Part shown: positions 19,099-30,589 of the stretch, piece by piece
How positions within the stretch are numbered: position 1 is the stretch's first letter
How the letters are laid out: each line of letters begins with the position of its first letter
NCBI GenBank assembly: GCA_964019425.1
Contig: OZ025800.1
Location: 693,501-757,500 of the forward strand
DNA length: 64,000 nt
From: Flectonema sp. DT1601
Taxonomy: Eukaryota; Euglenozoa; Diplonemea; Diplonemida; Diplonemidae
Direction of reading: 5' to 3'
Translations under genes and position numbers: made by a program
Notes under the pieces: model-generated
Seen by the model: only the letters and a program-made list of their open reading frames with translations
Databases searched by the model: none
What the model was told of the DNA's origin: nothing

Positions 19099-20559
19099 TT
19101 ACTTTCCCTTACGCTTAATATGAGCCATTACGCCACTTGATGACTGAAGTACCGCACTAAATCTTGGAACGATTACGTGATTGTAGTCAATGACAACATC
19201 GAATTCCTGAAGAACCTCAGCAAGAATAGTTTTTACTTCTAAAGCTGCCATGTGTCTGCCAAGACAAAGACGTGGGCCGGCATTGAACTGTGGGAATCTG
19301 TACGGGTCAAAACCAGTGTAGACACCCTCATCATCTAACCAACGAGTTGGGTCAAATTTCATTGGGTCAGGGTACAGAGCAGGGTTAACGGTGAATGATA
19401 TTGGATGGAAATTAACATTCGTTCCTTCTAAAACCTTAGTACCTGAAGGTAGCGTATCATCTGTCTCTGCGCACTTTCCATCTAAAGGAACTGAAGGATG
19501 AAGTCTCAGAGTTTCAATAAAACATGCGTGAGAGTAATGCATGTCAGCAGGACCAGTAACATTCTTAATCTCTTCCTCAACTTTTCTTAAACATTCTGGG
19601 TTTCTACCTAATTCATAAAAGCACCAAGTGGATGCCGCTGCAGTAGTATCTCTTCCAGCAATTAAGAAGTTCATTACAACATCATGAAGGACTTCAGGGG
19701 AGCATTCCTGACCTTCAGACTCTGCGGCTTCAATGAAAAAGCGAAGCACGTCATTTGGAGCTTCCTCAAGGGATTTGGCAGCGCGATCAACGAGAACATC
19801 TCTGATGTAGTCGTTGACAACTTTTAGTGATTTTTTAAGACTCTTCTCAGATCCAATGTTAAGGTATTTCATAACTACCCAGATCGGGTTACTAAATCTT
19901 GAGAATGCATTTGCCTGAGCATCATCAAAACAACGACAGAACTCAGTGTCTCTCTTGTTTCCTTCTAAGCTGTTGACAGATCTACCAAAAGCAATCTCAT
20001 TAATCGAATCGAAGGTGTAGTTGAACATCAGTTTTTGAATATCAATTGCTTGTTTTGATTCAGCGTTTACTGATAATATTTTACGAACCTTCTCTCCATT
20101 TCTTTGAAAAACTGATTCCATGGCTCCAAGATGCTTTGTACTGAACATGTATGAAGCCATTCTACGATGGGTCCTCCAAGTGTCTCCGTCACTGTTGAAG
20201 ATTCCGTCACCAAGAAGATCGTCAAAAATAGCTTTTCTTGAAGACAGAGTGTAATTACTAAAGTTAGTCGACATCATATACTTTACATCTTCAGGGTCTT
20301 GAAGTACTAAATCAGTTCCATCAACTCCCTGCATGACCCATGACCTCCATCCGAAATCATCAGCACACTTCCTAACATAGGCGTAGAAAGTCCCTTGACG
20401 AATCAACTTAAGCACATGAAACGTAAGTGCAAACCCGAACTGTCCCTTCTTTCCTGGAAGTACACCCTTTTCTTTCTTGCGAGCATGCTCGCAGTAAGTT
20501 AGAAGTGCAACTGCAAAAGCACCAGCTCCGAGCAGGGTATACAATAGTAGGCTCAACAT
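19099..20559 (-). CDS. Cytochrome P450, CYP86/CYP4-like fatty acid hydroxylase
   Basis: Heme monooxygenase, probably acting on fatty acids at the endoplasmic reticulum. The 486-aa protein from the ATG at 20559 has an N-terminal membrane anchor (LSLLLYTLLGAGAFAVALL). Motifs: FDDLLGDGIFNSDGDTWRTH (C-helix region typical of CYP86/94/704), I-helix FLIAGRDTTAAAS, K-helix ETLRLHP (ExxR), and heme loop FNAGPRLCLGR with the axial Cys. Length is normal for the family. The acceptor TCTATTTCTCAG lies 20 nt upstream (AG at 20580). A longer in-frame version to 20604 runs across that acceptor and is rejected. Single exon. Substrate is inferred only from family resemblance. Confidence 0.92.
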   Translation of the reverse strand: MLSLLLYTLLGAGAFAVALLTYCEHARKKEKGVLPGKKGQFGFALTFHVLKLIRQGTFYAYVRKCADDFGWRSWVMQGVDGTDLVLQDPEDVKYMMSTNFSNYTLSSRKAIFDDLLGDGIFNSDGDTWRTHRRMASYMFSTKHLGAMESVFQRNGEKVRKILSVNAESKQAIDIQKLMFNYTFDSINEIAFGRSVNSLEGNKRDTEFCRCFDDAQANAFSRFSNPIWVVMKYLNIGSEKSLKKSLKVVNDYIRDVLVDRAAKSLEEAPNDVLRFFIEAAESEGQECSPEVLHDVVMNFLIAGRDTTAAASTWCFYELGRNPECLRKVEEEIKNVTGPADMHYSHACFIETLRLHPSVPLDGKCAETDDTLPSGTKVLEGTNVNFHPISFTVNPALYPDPMKFDPTRWLDDEGVYTGFDPYRFPQFNAGPRLCLGRHMAALEVKTILAEVLQEFDVVIDYNHVIVPRFSAVLQSSSGVMAHIKRKGK

Positions 20560-21123
20560 TTTTGTATTGTCTTTGTCACCTGAGAAATAGAATGGTGATT
20601 GCAATCACTTATCTGTTATAACTAACCTGTTTTGAACAATAATAAACAAAAGAAGTAGAATTATTAATAATAATTGAACAGGTACATAACGAACAACTGG
20701 GAAAAAGGGGCGCGAAAGAATCTAATAAGCATGCTGAGCAGCTATTTTGTTTCATCCCTAGATGACTTCCATACACGTTTCCTGAACCAGAAACTATAAA
20801 GCAAAAGTACACTACTAATTGTAGTTAATTGAAAGTAGGAAGAAGAAGCCTTAGCACTCTGAGATGGAAAACTCTGAGTGTGGTTCAAATAAACAAACAA
20901 AACAACAACAGAAAAAGTAAGGGGAATATATAAAAAAAAAAAAAAAAAACAAGGGGGAAAATAAAGAAATAACAATAAGAAATGTTTATTATCAGTTTTA
21001 TAAAGACCCTCCACTCCCCAGTAAGACAAAATAAATAATTAAAAAGAATAAACAAATTAAATGGGACGCACAGAACAAATTCGATACCACCCTTCTTCAG
21101 GGAGGTAACTTCACACACTTAAT
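20560..21123 (-). other. Spacer between IQ protein and P450 genes
   Basis: AT-rich, with an A-run near 20930-20949. Three overlapping hydrophobic minus-strand frames of 67 to 95 codons are judged to be chance. No RNA gene is recognised. Confidence 0.5.
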
Positions 21124-24100
21124 CTAATTCACACCCGCTACTGGCTGTGAAATAGTTCTTCTCCTCCAAGCTTTTTGGATGACTATTGCTGAAACAGATC
21201 TCTCGCTTTTATTGATATTTTCGATTAATTGCTGTCTGTTGTTTCGTAGATTGCGCACCTGTTCTTTTGCATTCATAATTAAACGAACTGATTGGATAGT
21301 TTTGGCTGCCTCATGTTTTAGTTTAATATCATTTCTAGTACTGTAACCTTTATAAACTTTCTTAATAAGTGTAGCACACCAATTGTATTCTTCATCTCGA
21401 GTGAATTCGATGAAAGTGAGTTCAGCGTCTCGACGATATTGAGACATGGCACGGCGACCAATAACGGACCTCCACCAAGTCTGAATACTCAGGACAGACC
21501 AATGAGTATAAATGATAGCCTCATCTTGTAGTGTCAGTTGAGTACTCTTTAATGGAAGTGCTAAAAGATTCCCCATCAGCAATTGTGGTAACACATATGA
21601 CAACACGACTTCCCTTCGTAGTCTCATTCGTCTTCTACAGACTTCCTCCTTCGCTAAGTAGCATTTCCATTGTTTTTGGATAATCAAAGCTGCTGCATTC
21701 TCTCGTTCTATTGCTCGTCTGATGGCTTGTCCGAATAGGGTTTTGCGTTCTATCGCGTCGAGTATTTCTCTTAATGTGTTTTGATATCTTAAATCAGACA
21801 CCAAGTTCCACCAATTAGCAATCACAGAAGCTGCGTTACATTGAACAACTGTTTCAAGATCAGGAACATCACTCGTGGGTGATTTTTGTAGCTGAATAAG
21901 TGCCCCTAATGCTGTTCGATTTCTTGGTGATGGAGTGTGACGATAATGCTCTTTCTCTTGATCAGGTATGATACTGATTTCTGGATATAACTTTGACAGT
22001 AGTATAGTGTATAATAATAAAGACTCTTCTGAGCGTGTTGCTCCACGGGATACCCGACTTGTATACTTTTGTTGTGAAACATGTCGTCGGAAATTCGATT
22101 GAATTTTTATCGCACTGTAGTTTATAACATCTGACAGTACTTCTCGTGAATCATTTATCTTCCGAGCAGTAATTAAGTTGCGACGAAGTTTCATTGCGAC
22201 GTACCTCCTGTAAGCGAGTTGAATAGTCAGCGCACCCCAATCATCTGTTACTTGCTTGACATAGTTACCACGTTCTTCACAACGAATCTTTCTAAGTCGT
22301 TCAGTTCGATTCCGTGCCTTCGATTTTCGAAAGCAGCATTGAATTACTATCGCGTGTTGGTTAATTAATTTTGATGTCTTTTGATGTTCTATATCTTGGT
22401 GGATTCTAATTTGCTTTTGAATAACTTCAGCAGAGTAATGTCTAAGAGATTCCTGAAGGTACAGATATCTCTGTTCTTGCCAAGCATACTTTAGGCGGAG
22501 AAACATATTTCTGGTGGCAAAACGTCTCCATTGCGACTGAATGCGAATTGCAGCGATTCGCATTTTGGAGAAAATGACAAACCTCGATGCGACTCGTGAC
22601 CTAATCAACATTCCTCTCCCAAGACGTTGAATTCCTAACAAAGTTTCAAATGCTGATTCGTATAAATTTTGTTCAGACTGCTCTCGTAATCTGGTACTAC
22701 GTTTTTGGTAGTACGTCTTACGGGATAGGAATTTCCTTACAGTTCTCTGAAGAACTAACACTGCGGCACAAACAATTTCACCTCGTCTCTTCTCCACATA
22801 CTCAACAGAGAGTTTTTTCTCTGCAAAGTGAATAATTACAAATGCATTTCTTTGACGTTCCATTCGTATTGATTCTACTTGTTGTAACTCTTCTTGTTCA
22901 ATACGAGAAGTGTTGTAAAGTAGAATTCGTTGTTTCTTCGCACTGAGGAGTGCTACAGCTGATTGTCTAATATTGTGCATTCTCCAAAAGTGTTGAATTT
23001 GAAGAGTAGCTTTAACAACTGAAGACATGAACGAAAGATCATCTCTGCGTCTTTCAACGAGTACACAAAGAAGTTTGTGTGCTCTCAGTAGACGTACAAC
23101 GCGTTGGATAATTCTGGTTGACTTTCTTATAACTTTATAACGACGTAAGGCAGTACAACCCCTCCAATATGATTGGATACGAACTGCGGAATTATAAAAA
23201 GTATTTCTGCGATGCCAAACACCAAAAACACTCCTCCGAGCTTTCATTCCTTTCATCACTCTAACAAGAAGAAAGAAGGCAACTTGTTTCTGCTGTCGAA
23301 TGAGGCTTCTTCGTGTTCTCAAAGTGATTAAGTCTTGTTGTCGTTTCTGTGAGATCTTCCAATTCTTTTGAATTGCTAACGCAGCACTTAGTTGAACTAT
23401 TCTCTTTGCTTCTCTAGAGTCTCTTGTTGCCTGTAACCACTTACTAGCTAATTGATTCACAAACATGTATCCAGACACCGCCTTCTGAAGTTTCATGAAA
23501 TTAGTAATCCGCATTCTTGCCAGGTTCACCTGCGTTGCTGGCTCAGATGGAGGAGCAGGTGAGATATCTTCAATAATCTGATGATTAGATCTCGAAGAGG
23601 TGTTTATAATCTTTGGAGCTGAAGGAGCAAGAGGAGTAGTATTTGGTACAACACCTCCTCCTGTTACTAATCTCTGAACATGTTCTTTAAGAGCTTGATA
23701 TCTATTCCAATCTCTTTGAGATATCTCTGAGTGTTTTGAATTAGAATTCTGTTCCTCTCCAATCAAACTGCTGCTGCTATTTTCATAACCAGCAGCTGTT
23801 GATTCTCTGTCTCTGTCTTTTGGAGACGAGTTTGGTGGATGCGGTTTGTGTGACTTCTTCCTCGAGGCAGGTTTATCCTTACGCTTCTTAGTAGCACGAG
23901 GGGTTCTGGATTCTACTTCTTGTTGGAAAATATGAGAATGAGCTCGAGGGACTTGCTGAGTAGCAAACTTGTGTTCCAACTGAATTGCTCTGAAATTACG
24001 TTGCTTTTGCGAGCTGGGAGGTTGACACCGTGGAGGAGAATGATGAGGAACATATTGCGGTAGATCTGTTGAGGCTGTAGTGTGTTGGATGTTACAACTG

Positions 24101-25170
24101 ATATCAGGAAGGAATCCACCAGGAGGTCGAGATAGTATTTTAACTGGTGAGTTAGACACTCCACCAATCGGTACATTCCCATCAGTACTTTTAGTCGGTT
24201 TGAATGGCAACAACTGTGATGGATATATTTGTGTTGGAAACGACTGTCTTAATAATGACAAGTCGGCTTCTTTGATTTCAAAGAAAGCCTCATCGTCACT
24301 TTCTAACTTTTGAATCCAACTATTCGACAATGACACAAGTTGATGATCAACACCCAATACTTCCTCAACAGTTGTAGCCATGTCAGTAATAAAACTTTGA
24401 TCCTTTACACCATTTAGTTTACAATATAGTTTCGAATATAACTTAACTGATGACATAAAAAGAACCCCATACGAAGACAGAAAAGCCTGTTGAGCTTGTG
24501 TAACAGACGGGATAGGAGAAGGAGGTAATTGTGTTGTGAAAATATCATGAGCGCAGTTGAGAGAATGCTGTGCTGTAGACAAAGCGGATTGCAAGTCACC
24601 AGATAAAGCAGCAACAATAGAAGTATTAACCAGAGTAAGTGGGGAGGTTGGTTCAAGGACAAGAGCTCGTTCCAGAATTTGCTTCGCAGAATGTAATGAA
24701 GTGGACGATAACATTACTGACGCGGTATTATTAAATGTGGAGACCAGAAGAGATAATCTGAGAGGATGAAATCCAGACAAAGCCTCAGTATTTAAAATAA
24801 TATTCTCAGCTTTAGCCAACAACAATCTACAAGTAGTACTATCACGAGGAACATTTCCCGATGCTAATGCGCTGCAAACTAACCGATTACACGTGACTAC
24901 AATATGTTCAGCGTAAGACCATCTCTTCGTTGCTTGTGTTGCTATTTTTGTTTTAAGAATGTTTTCCATTAAATTAATTCCTTCCATCGGTTTTCTTGAC
25001 TGAATTAGTTTCTCGGCTGCTGCCTCTTCTAGTGCATCGTTGCTTATTTGATTATGTTTTGGTTGTGTAGGTGCACTAAGATGCTGCTTTCGCATGTACA
25101 CCGACCCGTATGCATGCTTTTTACTGGGTTTAGTATAGTCAAGCAGTACCATTGGATTCTTATTACTCAT
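21124..25170 (-). CDS. Giant TPR/IQ-repeat protein (calmodulin-binding scaffold)
   Basis: A single-exon gene for 1348 aa. Residues about 30-215 are helical with TPR-like repeats (AKQILERALVLEPTSPLTL). Residues about 320-560 are a disordered Pro/Ser/Arg-rich linker. From about 570 to the end there are some sixteen IQ-type motifs, for example AVRIQSYWRGCTALRRYK, AIRIQSQWRRFATRNMF, ALTIQLAYRRYVAMKL, AIKIQSNFRRHVSQQ, ALIIQKQWKCYLAKEEV, VLSIQTWWRSVIGRRAM and AIVIQKAWRRRTISQ. Such motifs bind calmodulin or centrin-like EF-hand proteins; arrays of this kind occur in ASPM-like, basal body and cytoskeletal proteins. No motor domain is present. The T-rich acceptor ending ACCATCAG lies 23 nt before the ATG (AG at 25194). 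Confidence 0.85.
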   Translation of the reverse strand: MSNKNPMVLLDYTKPSKKHAYGSVYMRKQHLSAPTQPKHNQISNDALEEAAAEKLIQSRKPMEGINLMENILKTKIATQATKRWSYAEHIVVTCNRLVCSALASGNVPRDSTTCRLLLAKAENIILNTEALSGFHPLRLSLLVSTFNNTASVMLSSTSLHSAKQILERALVLEPTSPLTLVNTSIVAALSGDLQSALSTAQHSLNCAHDIFTTQLPPSPIPSVTQAQQAFLSSYGVLFMSSVKLYSKLYCKLNGVKDQSFITDMATTVEEVLGVDHQLVSLSNSWIQKLESDDEAFFEIKEADLSLLRQSFPTQIYPSQLLPFKPTKSTDGNVPIGGVSNSPVKILSRPPGGFLPDISCNIQHTTASTDLPQYVPHHSPPRCQPPSSQKQRNFRAIQLEHKFATQQVPRAHSHIFQQEVESRTPRATKKRKDKPASRKKSHKPHPPNSSPKDRDRESTAAGYENSSSSLIGEEQNSNSKHSEISQRDWNRYQALKEHVQRLVTGGGVVPNTTPLAPSAPKIINTSSRSNHQIIEDISPAPPSEPATQVNLARMRITNFMKLQKAVSGYMFVNQLASKWLQATRDSREAKRIVQLSAALAIQKNWKISQKRQQDLITLRTRRSLIRQQKQVAFFLLVRVMKGMKARRSVFGVWHRRNTFYNSAVRIQSYWRGCTALRRYKVIRKSTRIIQRVVRLLRAHKLLCVLVERRRDDLSFMSSVVKATLQIQHFWRMHNIRQSAVALLSAKKQRILLYNTSRIEQEELQQVESIRMERQRNAFVIIHFAEKKLSVEYVEKRRGEIVCAAVLVLQRTVRKFLSRKTYYQKRSTRLREQSEQNLYESAFETLLGIQRLGRGMLIRSRVASRFVIFSKMRIAAIRIQSQWRRFATRNMFLRLKYAWQEQRYLYLQESLRHYSAEVIQKQIRIHQDIEHQKTSKLINQHAIVIQCCFRKSKARNRTERLRKIRCEERGNYVKQVTDDWGALTIQLAYRRYVAMKLRRNLITARKINDSREVLSDVINYSAIKIQSNFRRHVSQQKYTSRVSRGATRSEESLLLYTILLSKLYPEISIIPDQEKEHYRHTPSPRNRTALGALIQLQKSPTSDVPDLETVVQCNAASVIANWWNLVSDLRYQNTLREILDAIERKTLFGQAIRRAIERENAAALIIQKQWKCYLAKEEVCRRRMRLRREVVLSYVLPQLLMGNLLALPLKSTQLTLQDEAIIYTHWSVLSIQTWWRSVIGRRAMSQYRRDAELTFIEFTRDEEYNWCATLIKKVYKGYSTRNDIKLKHEAAKTIQSVRLIMNAKEQVRNLRNNRQQLIENINKSERSVSAIVIQKAWRRRTISQPVAGVN

Positions 25171-25389
25171 CGTTCCCCCTTTTCCCCCCTACGCTGATGG
25201 TAAAAAAAATAAAACAATTTTATGATAATTATTCCTCCAAAAGAATACTGTGTGTACTGTTTAAGAACGAATAAAATACAAAAAAAAAAAACTATCCACA
25301 AATACAACCAGACTGGAAGATGGCTACAGGATAAACAACTATTTCCGTGGTAGTACACCACTGAGATCACTACCATACAGAAAGTGATA

Positions 25390-27502
25390 TTAAAGAACAG
25401 TCCAAGTGTATCTCTCGGCTGATTGTTCTAAAAGTGTTTTTAATTCGTCTATTGGAATCTTAGAGTCTCTTGCTCTGTTGTAGAATGCTACAGCTGTACC
25501 TGTTTGATGTGTGTTTGAGTTTGATTAGGTTATAAAAAGACATTTAAACATACCTGTCTTTCCAGCCCTACCAGTTCTACCAATTGCGTGTTTGTACTCA
25601 GTAATAGATTCAGGCATATCGAATATGACTACGAGAGGGCAATCGATATCTGTGTTGGATTGAAGAGTTGAAATGAAGCTCTTTGATGATTAACTTGTTG
25701 TAAATACACAATAAAACCATACCAATTCCACGACCCAGAACACCGTAAGAACAGACCAGGACGACTGGCTGTTCCATTGATCTAATTTCATTTATCGTAG
25801 TTATGCGTTGATCATGAGTGAAGTTACCGGAAGTTTCGCGAACCTGAACCCCTTGACACCCTCTCCTAATATCATCAGCGACAGTTGAAACAGTCGCCTT
25901 GCGAGTGAATAAAATTATTTTTGCATTCGATGATTGACTTACTTCATTATTAATCTCCCTCATACTTCTCTCTAAACGACTTCTGTAGTCGTGAGTTTCT
26001 ATAATGTGCTGACGAATGCGAGCATTATTTTCTAAAGGACTATTTTCCGTAATACACCATGCACCTTCCTTTATTAGCGGAGTACCTCTACTACCACTAC
26101 GAAATCCGACTAATTGCTGTAATGGTTCATAAAGTGTTGCAGAACACACGGTAGTATGATGAGGAGGTGATTTCGGAAGGAGGTTTTTAATGTAGTCAAG
26201 TCTGAGGCAGGTGTCAGGTCCGGAATCGGCTATTTTATCTGCCTCGTCAACAATAAAGTGACTGACTGAGCGAACATCTAAAAACGGTCTTGCTGATGTT
26301 AAAATCTCATACAGTCTTCCTATGGTGGAAATTAATATGTGAGGAGTTCCTTCGCGATGAACTGCTGAACGCTGTTGATCAATACTGCTACATCTTCCTA
26401 GAATAGGGAATACGTGAATGTCAGTACCATCACATAGTGTCTTTATCTCTTCGAAAACCTGTTCGGTTAACTCCATCGTGTGTGTTATGATCAAAGCATA
26501 AGTCGAAGTATTTCTTTCTGCTCCTGAAGCCATCAGATTCTTTATAACTGGAAGGGCGTATGCTGCAGTCTTTCCTGACCCGGTACTACCAGATAGTAAT
26601 ATGTCTTTCTCAAAAGAAATATTTGATAACATAATTGACTGTACAGCTGTTGGCTGTTTCCACCGTTTGGCTACATTTGAAGCTACAGCAACTGGTAGCT
26701 GAGCTTGATTCCATGATACGCTTGGAGTCATCCAATTTATGAAAGCATTCAACTCATCCGTGGGGCTTCCTGTTACTTGCCATCCGTTGTTTGCCAATTG
26801 AATTGCGATTTCTCTGGAAGTTTGTCTATCAACTGGTAATGAATTGTAAGGTACTGGTTTAGGAGTTTCTGTAACCAGCTGTGAAATACCATTTGAAATA
26901 ATTCCATTTTGTATTTGATGATTCCCCAGCTGCTGAGATACCAAATTCTGAGATACGACTGACGAAGCAACATACGAATATTGACCATTCAGTTCTGGTT
27001 GAACCACTGCCGCTGTCAGTGGCAACGGAGGTGGCGGTGGTGGTGGTGGTGGAGGTGGAGGTACATTTTTGTTACCGAACGTGCCAATGTGATTTGTGGA
27101 TAGCGTAGATGCTTGAACCTGACTAACATTATTGAGTGTTAGATTTCCACCAATTCCCCCACAGCTGTCAGCTACATGTCCTTTGATTGAAAAGAAATTA
27201 TTATTACTCTCTGATAGTGTAGGTTGAACCGTTAGACCATTCTGTTGTACAGCAACAGGTTCCGTGCCCAACATGTTTGTGGCATCATTATACGCCACAC
27301 CCATGGCGATTACCTCCTCAAGCGTGAGCTGCTTTACTTCAATTAATTTCCTAAAACCTTTTGCTTCTAATCTTTTTGAATACCTTTCCATCCCTCTCCA
27401 CTGTAACTCATTATACAGCTCTGATCTAACTGGAGGTTGTTTTGTGTATTTTCTAAATAGCGCTGCTGTGGCGTCAGCAACATCTGCCGTGAGAGGCTGC
27501 AT
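25390..27502 (-). CDS. DEAD-box RNA helicase with SAM-like N-terminus and polyproline run
   Basis: ATP-dependent RNA helicase of 661 aa in three exons: 25723-27502, 25554-25649 and 25390-25499; introns are 73 and 54 nt, both starting GTATG and ending in ACACAG or AAACAG. The N-terminus (about 15-70, YSKRLEAKGFRKLIEVKQL) looks like a SAM domain. A run of Pro lies near 150-163. The helicase core has Q motif PTAVQSIML, motif I GSTGSGKTA (about 305), motif II VDEAD (about 420), motif III SAT, and, only after splicing, IFDMPESITEYKHAIGRTGRAGKTG carrying motif VI. The last residues are SAERYTWTVL. Acceptor CCATTACAG lies 14 nt before the ATG (AG at 27517). The exact helicase subfamily is not resolved. 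Confidence 0.9.
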
Positions 27503-27834
27503 TCTATGTTTGAATGCTGTAATGGTTTATAAAATAATAGTCAATAATACAAAACGGTGTAACGGTGTAACGATGCAACCAGATAATGAATCACCTGTTA
27601 AAAAGAGGAGGTTGATGCGAATAACAAAAAACGTCACTTCTAATAAAATTGTTATATCTTAACGAAAGTGCAAAAAGTAAGAATCACGATCAAAAAAAAC
27701 AAAAGAACGAAACTAACCAAAACAGCATCATGGTATACTAATTATTGAATTGTGAGCGAAGCAACACGAAAAGAAGAAGAAATGCTGGAACCCCTCCGAA
27801 GGGACTATTACATTAAACAGGACTCACAAGTTAT
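27503..27834 (-). other. Spacer between LEA-2-like and DEAD-box genes
   Basis: Short AT-rich spacer holding the acceptor of the helicase gene at 27517. No other feature is seen. Confidence 0.5.
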
Positions 27835-28599
27835 TCAGTACAAAGGTGGGCCGTTACCACAATAAGGACATGCTTGATGACTGAACAGTCGCTGTGATCT
27901 CGTCACGTGAGTTGTATGTGGGAAGGTTGCAACCCGATACGAAATCTCACCTTTTACCGAAAGTGTGAAGCATCCTTGATTAAGAAGTATTACTACACGA
28001 AGACCTTCAGAGAGTTGATCTACTTTAATATCATAAAGAAATGACATTACTGATGTAGATTGTGGGCTTATCTGGGTCGAAACATTCCCGGTAGGGAATC
28101 GAACTGGTTCGTGAACGGGATAACTGAGATTTTTTGCATCATCAGAGAATGTTACACGAAGGTATGCATGTTCGATCTCTGCGTGGACTCTGTTGGGATT
28201 ATCAGCAACGAGAGTCATATTCAGTTTTATTGTATCAGACAGGTAGTGTTGTGTACTCGGAAGCTTTAATCTAACTTCCTGAAGGAATAGTGAACATGGT
28301 TGATAATACACCAAGTACAGTGATGATAATATAATTGTAACTGCCAGTGATATTGTAATACACAACATCACTAAGGATGCTTTCTTCCAATATTGTTTCT
28401 TTTTATATTGTTGTCGTCGCTCTTGTTCATTACTTGATGGATCTGGGACATCGATAGCCTTCGGAGTAGGTTGAGGAGTATCAGCATTTCCTTTTTGAAT
28501 GTCCGGAACAAACCTCTCACAACTATCACTATCGCTATTTTCATAGAGGAAATCCTCGTCATCACTCTCCGGAGAATTGACATCGAAATTTTGAGCCAT
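27835..28599 (-). CDS. LEA-2/TMEM106-like single-pass membrane protein
   Basis: The 254-aa protein has an acidic cytosolic N-terminus (about 80 residues), one membrane helix (about 82-108, VMLCITISLAVTIILSSLYL), and a lumenal or extracellular beta-rich domain with an NPN motif (VADNPNRVHAEIEHAYLRV), the hallmark of the LEA-2 superfamily that includes TMEM106B and plant NDR1/HIN1-like proteins. Several NxS/T sequons lie in that domain. The tail CPYCGNG contains a CxxC pair. In animals TMEM106 proteins sit in late endosomes and lysosomes; the role here is inferred only. Acceptor CATCACAG (AG at 28626) lies 26 nt upstream of the ATG. Confidence 0.75.
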   Translation of the reverse strand: MAQNFDVNSPESDDEDFLYENSDSDSCERFVPDIQKGNADTPQPTPKAIDVPDPSSNEQERRQQYKKKQYWKKASLVMLCITISLAVTIILSSLYLVYYQPCSLFLQEVRLKLPSTQHYLSDTIKLNMTLVADNPNRVHAEIEHAYLRVTFSDDAKNLSYPVHEPVRFPTGNVSTQISPQSTSVMSFLYDIKVDQLSEGLRVVILLNQGCFTLSVKGEISYRVATFPHTTHVTRSQRLFSHQACPYCGNGPPLY

Positions 28600-30589
28600 T
28601 TTTTTTTTTTTATTGATATTATTCTCTGTGATGAATATAAAGAGATAAGTTACTTACTAAGTTCCCCCTTCTTCATTTTTCTTTTTTGGTTTTTGATGGG
28701 AACTTATCTGCTATTATTTCCTTCATTTTCCGTGTTTGAGAATGTTCCTGAATCGAAAGTAAAAAATAAACCCTCTAGAACACAACACAACTCATAATAA
28801 ACTTTTACGTGTGTCAACAAAATTATATTTTCACGGAGAGAGAACACCAAATACGTGAGCTGAACGAATTACTTCACACAATTTAATATAATTTTTCTGA
28901 CAAAAAGCTTTTTTTTTGTTACAGGAAGACAGAACCAAGGCTTTGGAGTACAAACTCAAACCGAAGGTAGTATTTTCTCGCTAATAAATATAATTGTCTT
29001 TGTAAGACAAAAAAAAAAAAAAAAAAAACCAAAACAGACGACGAAACTAATATAAAAAAAAAACGAACCATGACTGGAGTGAAAACAATGATAAAGCAGT
29101 GATCCGTAACCAAATAGAGTACACAAGAAATCATTTTATCTTTGCGAAAAAAGACCCAGGACTTAGTAACATACACACGGTAGGTTCTTCTGCTACCTAA
29201 CACTTGCTCAGGAACGATTCTCTATATTTCGTTGAACATAGAATCCTATCGCACGGGGAAATAATTCAATTCTGAATAGTTTCTTCTCCGACTACGTTAA
29301 TACGAAAAAGAAAAAGAAAAAAAGAAAAACTCCAGTTCAGTCCTATATATAAGAAATCATTAAAAAAAGAAAAAAAAAAAAAAAAGAAAAAGAAAAACGC
29401 AAATTCGTAAGTGAATAAGAACTTGCCAATGCAATAAAATGCAGACACATTCATCAAAAACAGGCTCTCGCGTCTAAATAAAAACTAGGGAACGTAACAA
29501 AACAAATAACAATAATTTAGCACCCACTCCATGAAGTTTCAATTACGTAGTGAGTGACTACTAACAAGGCATGAAATATTTCTTTATTAACCCGAACTGG
29601 GATGATGCTCTTCACCTTTTACGTAATTTTTATTCAAACAAAACCTTAATATGCCTGAGGAACAAACTAATGAAAACAGTGCACATCAACAATATAAAAA
29701 AAATAAAAAAAAATAAAACACACCTTTAACCCAACTATTGGGTTCGTGTTTTTCCTTTAGATATGATGAGACAATAATAATTAAAATGAAAACAGTTAAT
29801 TCACCACCTCCATTGCATGTGATGGCATAAAAGCCTAAAAAAGGGGGGGAGGAGATTGTCTGCAGAGGTGTGTTTGATGTGAGAATGTGAAACATAGCAA
29901 TAAAAATGAGATATTAATACATTTTTGTGACCCGCAGAGTGAAATATCCCTCACTCAGCAGATGTCATCTTTTCGCAAGTTCCAAAAACCAACGTCCTAA
30001 CACATCCTAAGTGCCGATGTCTACTTCCCGTAGTTTATTCGTTTTGCGCTGCAGGGCTGCAAAAGATACATAAGGATATCTTTGTAAAGTTAATTTTCTA
30101 TTATTCTTTTTTTAGAGAAAATTCCTAATACAAATACTACCAGAATAGTTTCCGAAATCGGGGAAGCCCAACTCAGGAAGGGATTCTTCCAGTTGAGAAG
30201 CGACCAGCTCCAAGAAACAACTACCACAACAAAACACACATAAATATTATCACCTTATTCGTTGTGCTGAATAATCAACTTCTTCGACACTTCGTTTGTT
30301 TTTGTTCCCTTTCTAATTTTTTTTTTTAAAGCTCCGTGCAATAAAAACTTAAGAGGAAGTAACTTGAGAAAGGGGGGGGGGAATAAGAAGGAAAAAAAAG
30401 GAAAGCGAAGTTCTCTTACATTCATTTATATCAACGTACATGCCAAGTGTTCAAGAAAGAAGTACGGGAATAGATCACGAATAATATAAATCATAGTCTG
30501 TTGTTATTTTATCAATTATGTTACAATTATTGAGGTGTTCAGAGAATGAAAATTATAAAAATCACGTCTGACATTTGATCGATGCCACG
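28600..30589 (-). other. 2 kb spacer between MLO-like and LEA-2-like genes
   Basis: It holds A-runs (29009-29028, 29359-29385), a G-run near 30373-30381 and a small inverted repeat TTTTGC/GCAAAA near 30044-30063. The minus-strand frames of 63 to 94 codons are Phe-rich and unconvincing. No supported gene. Confidence 0.5.
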
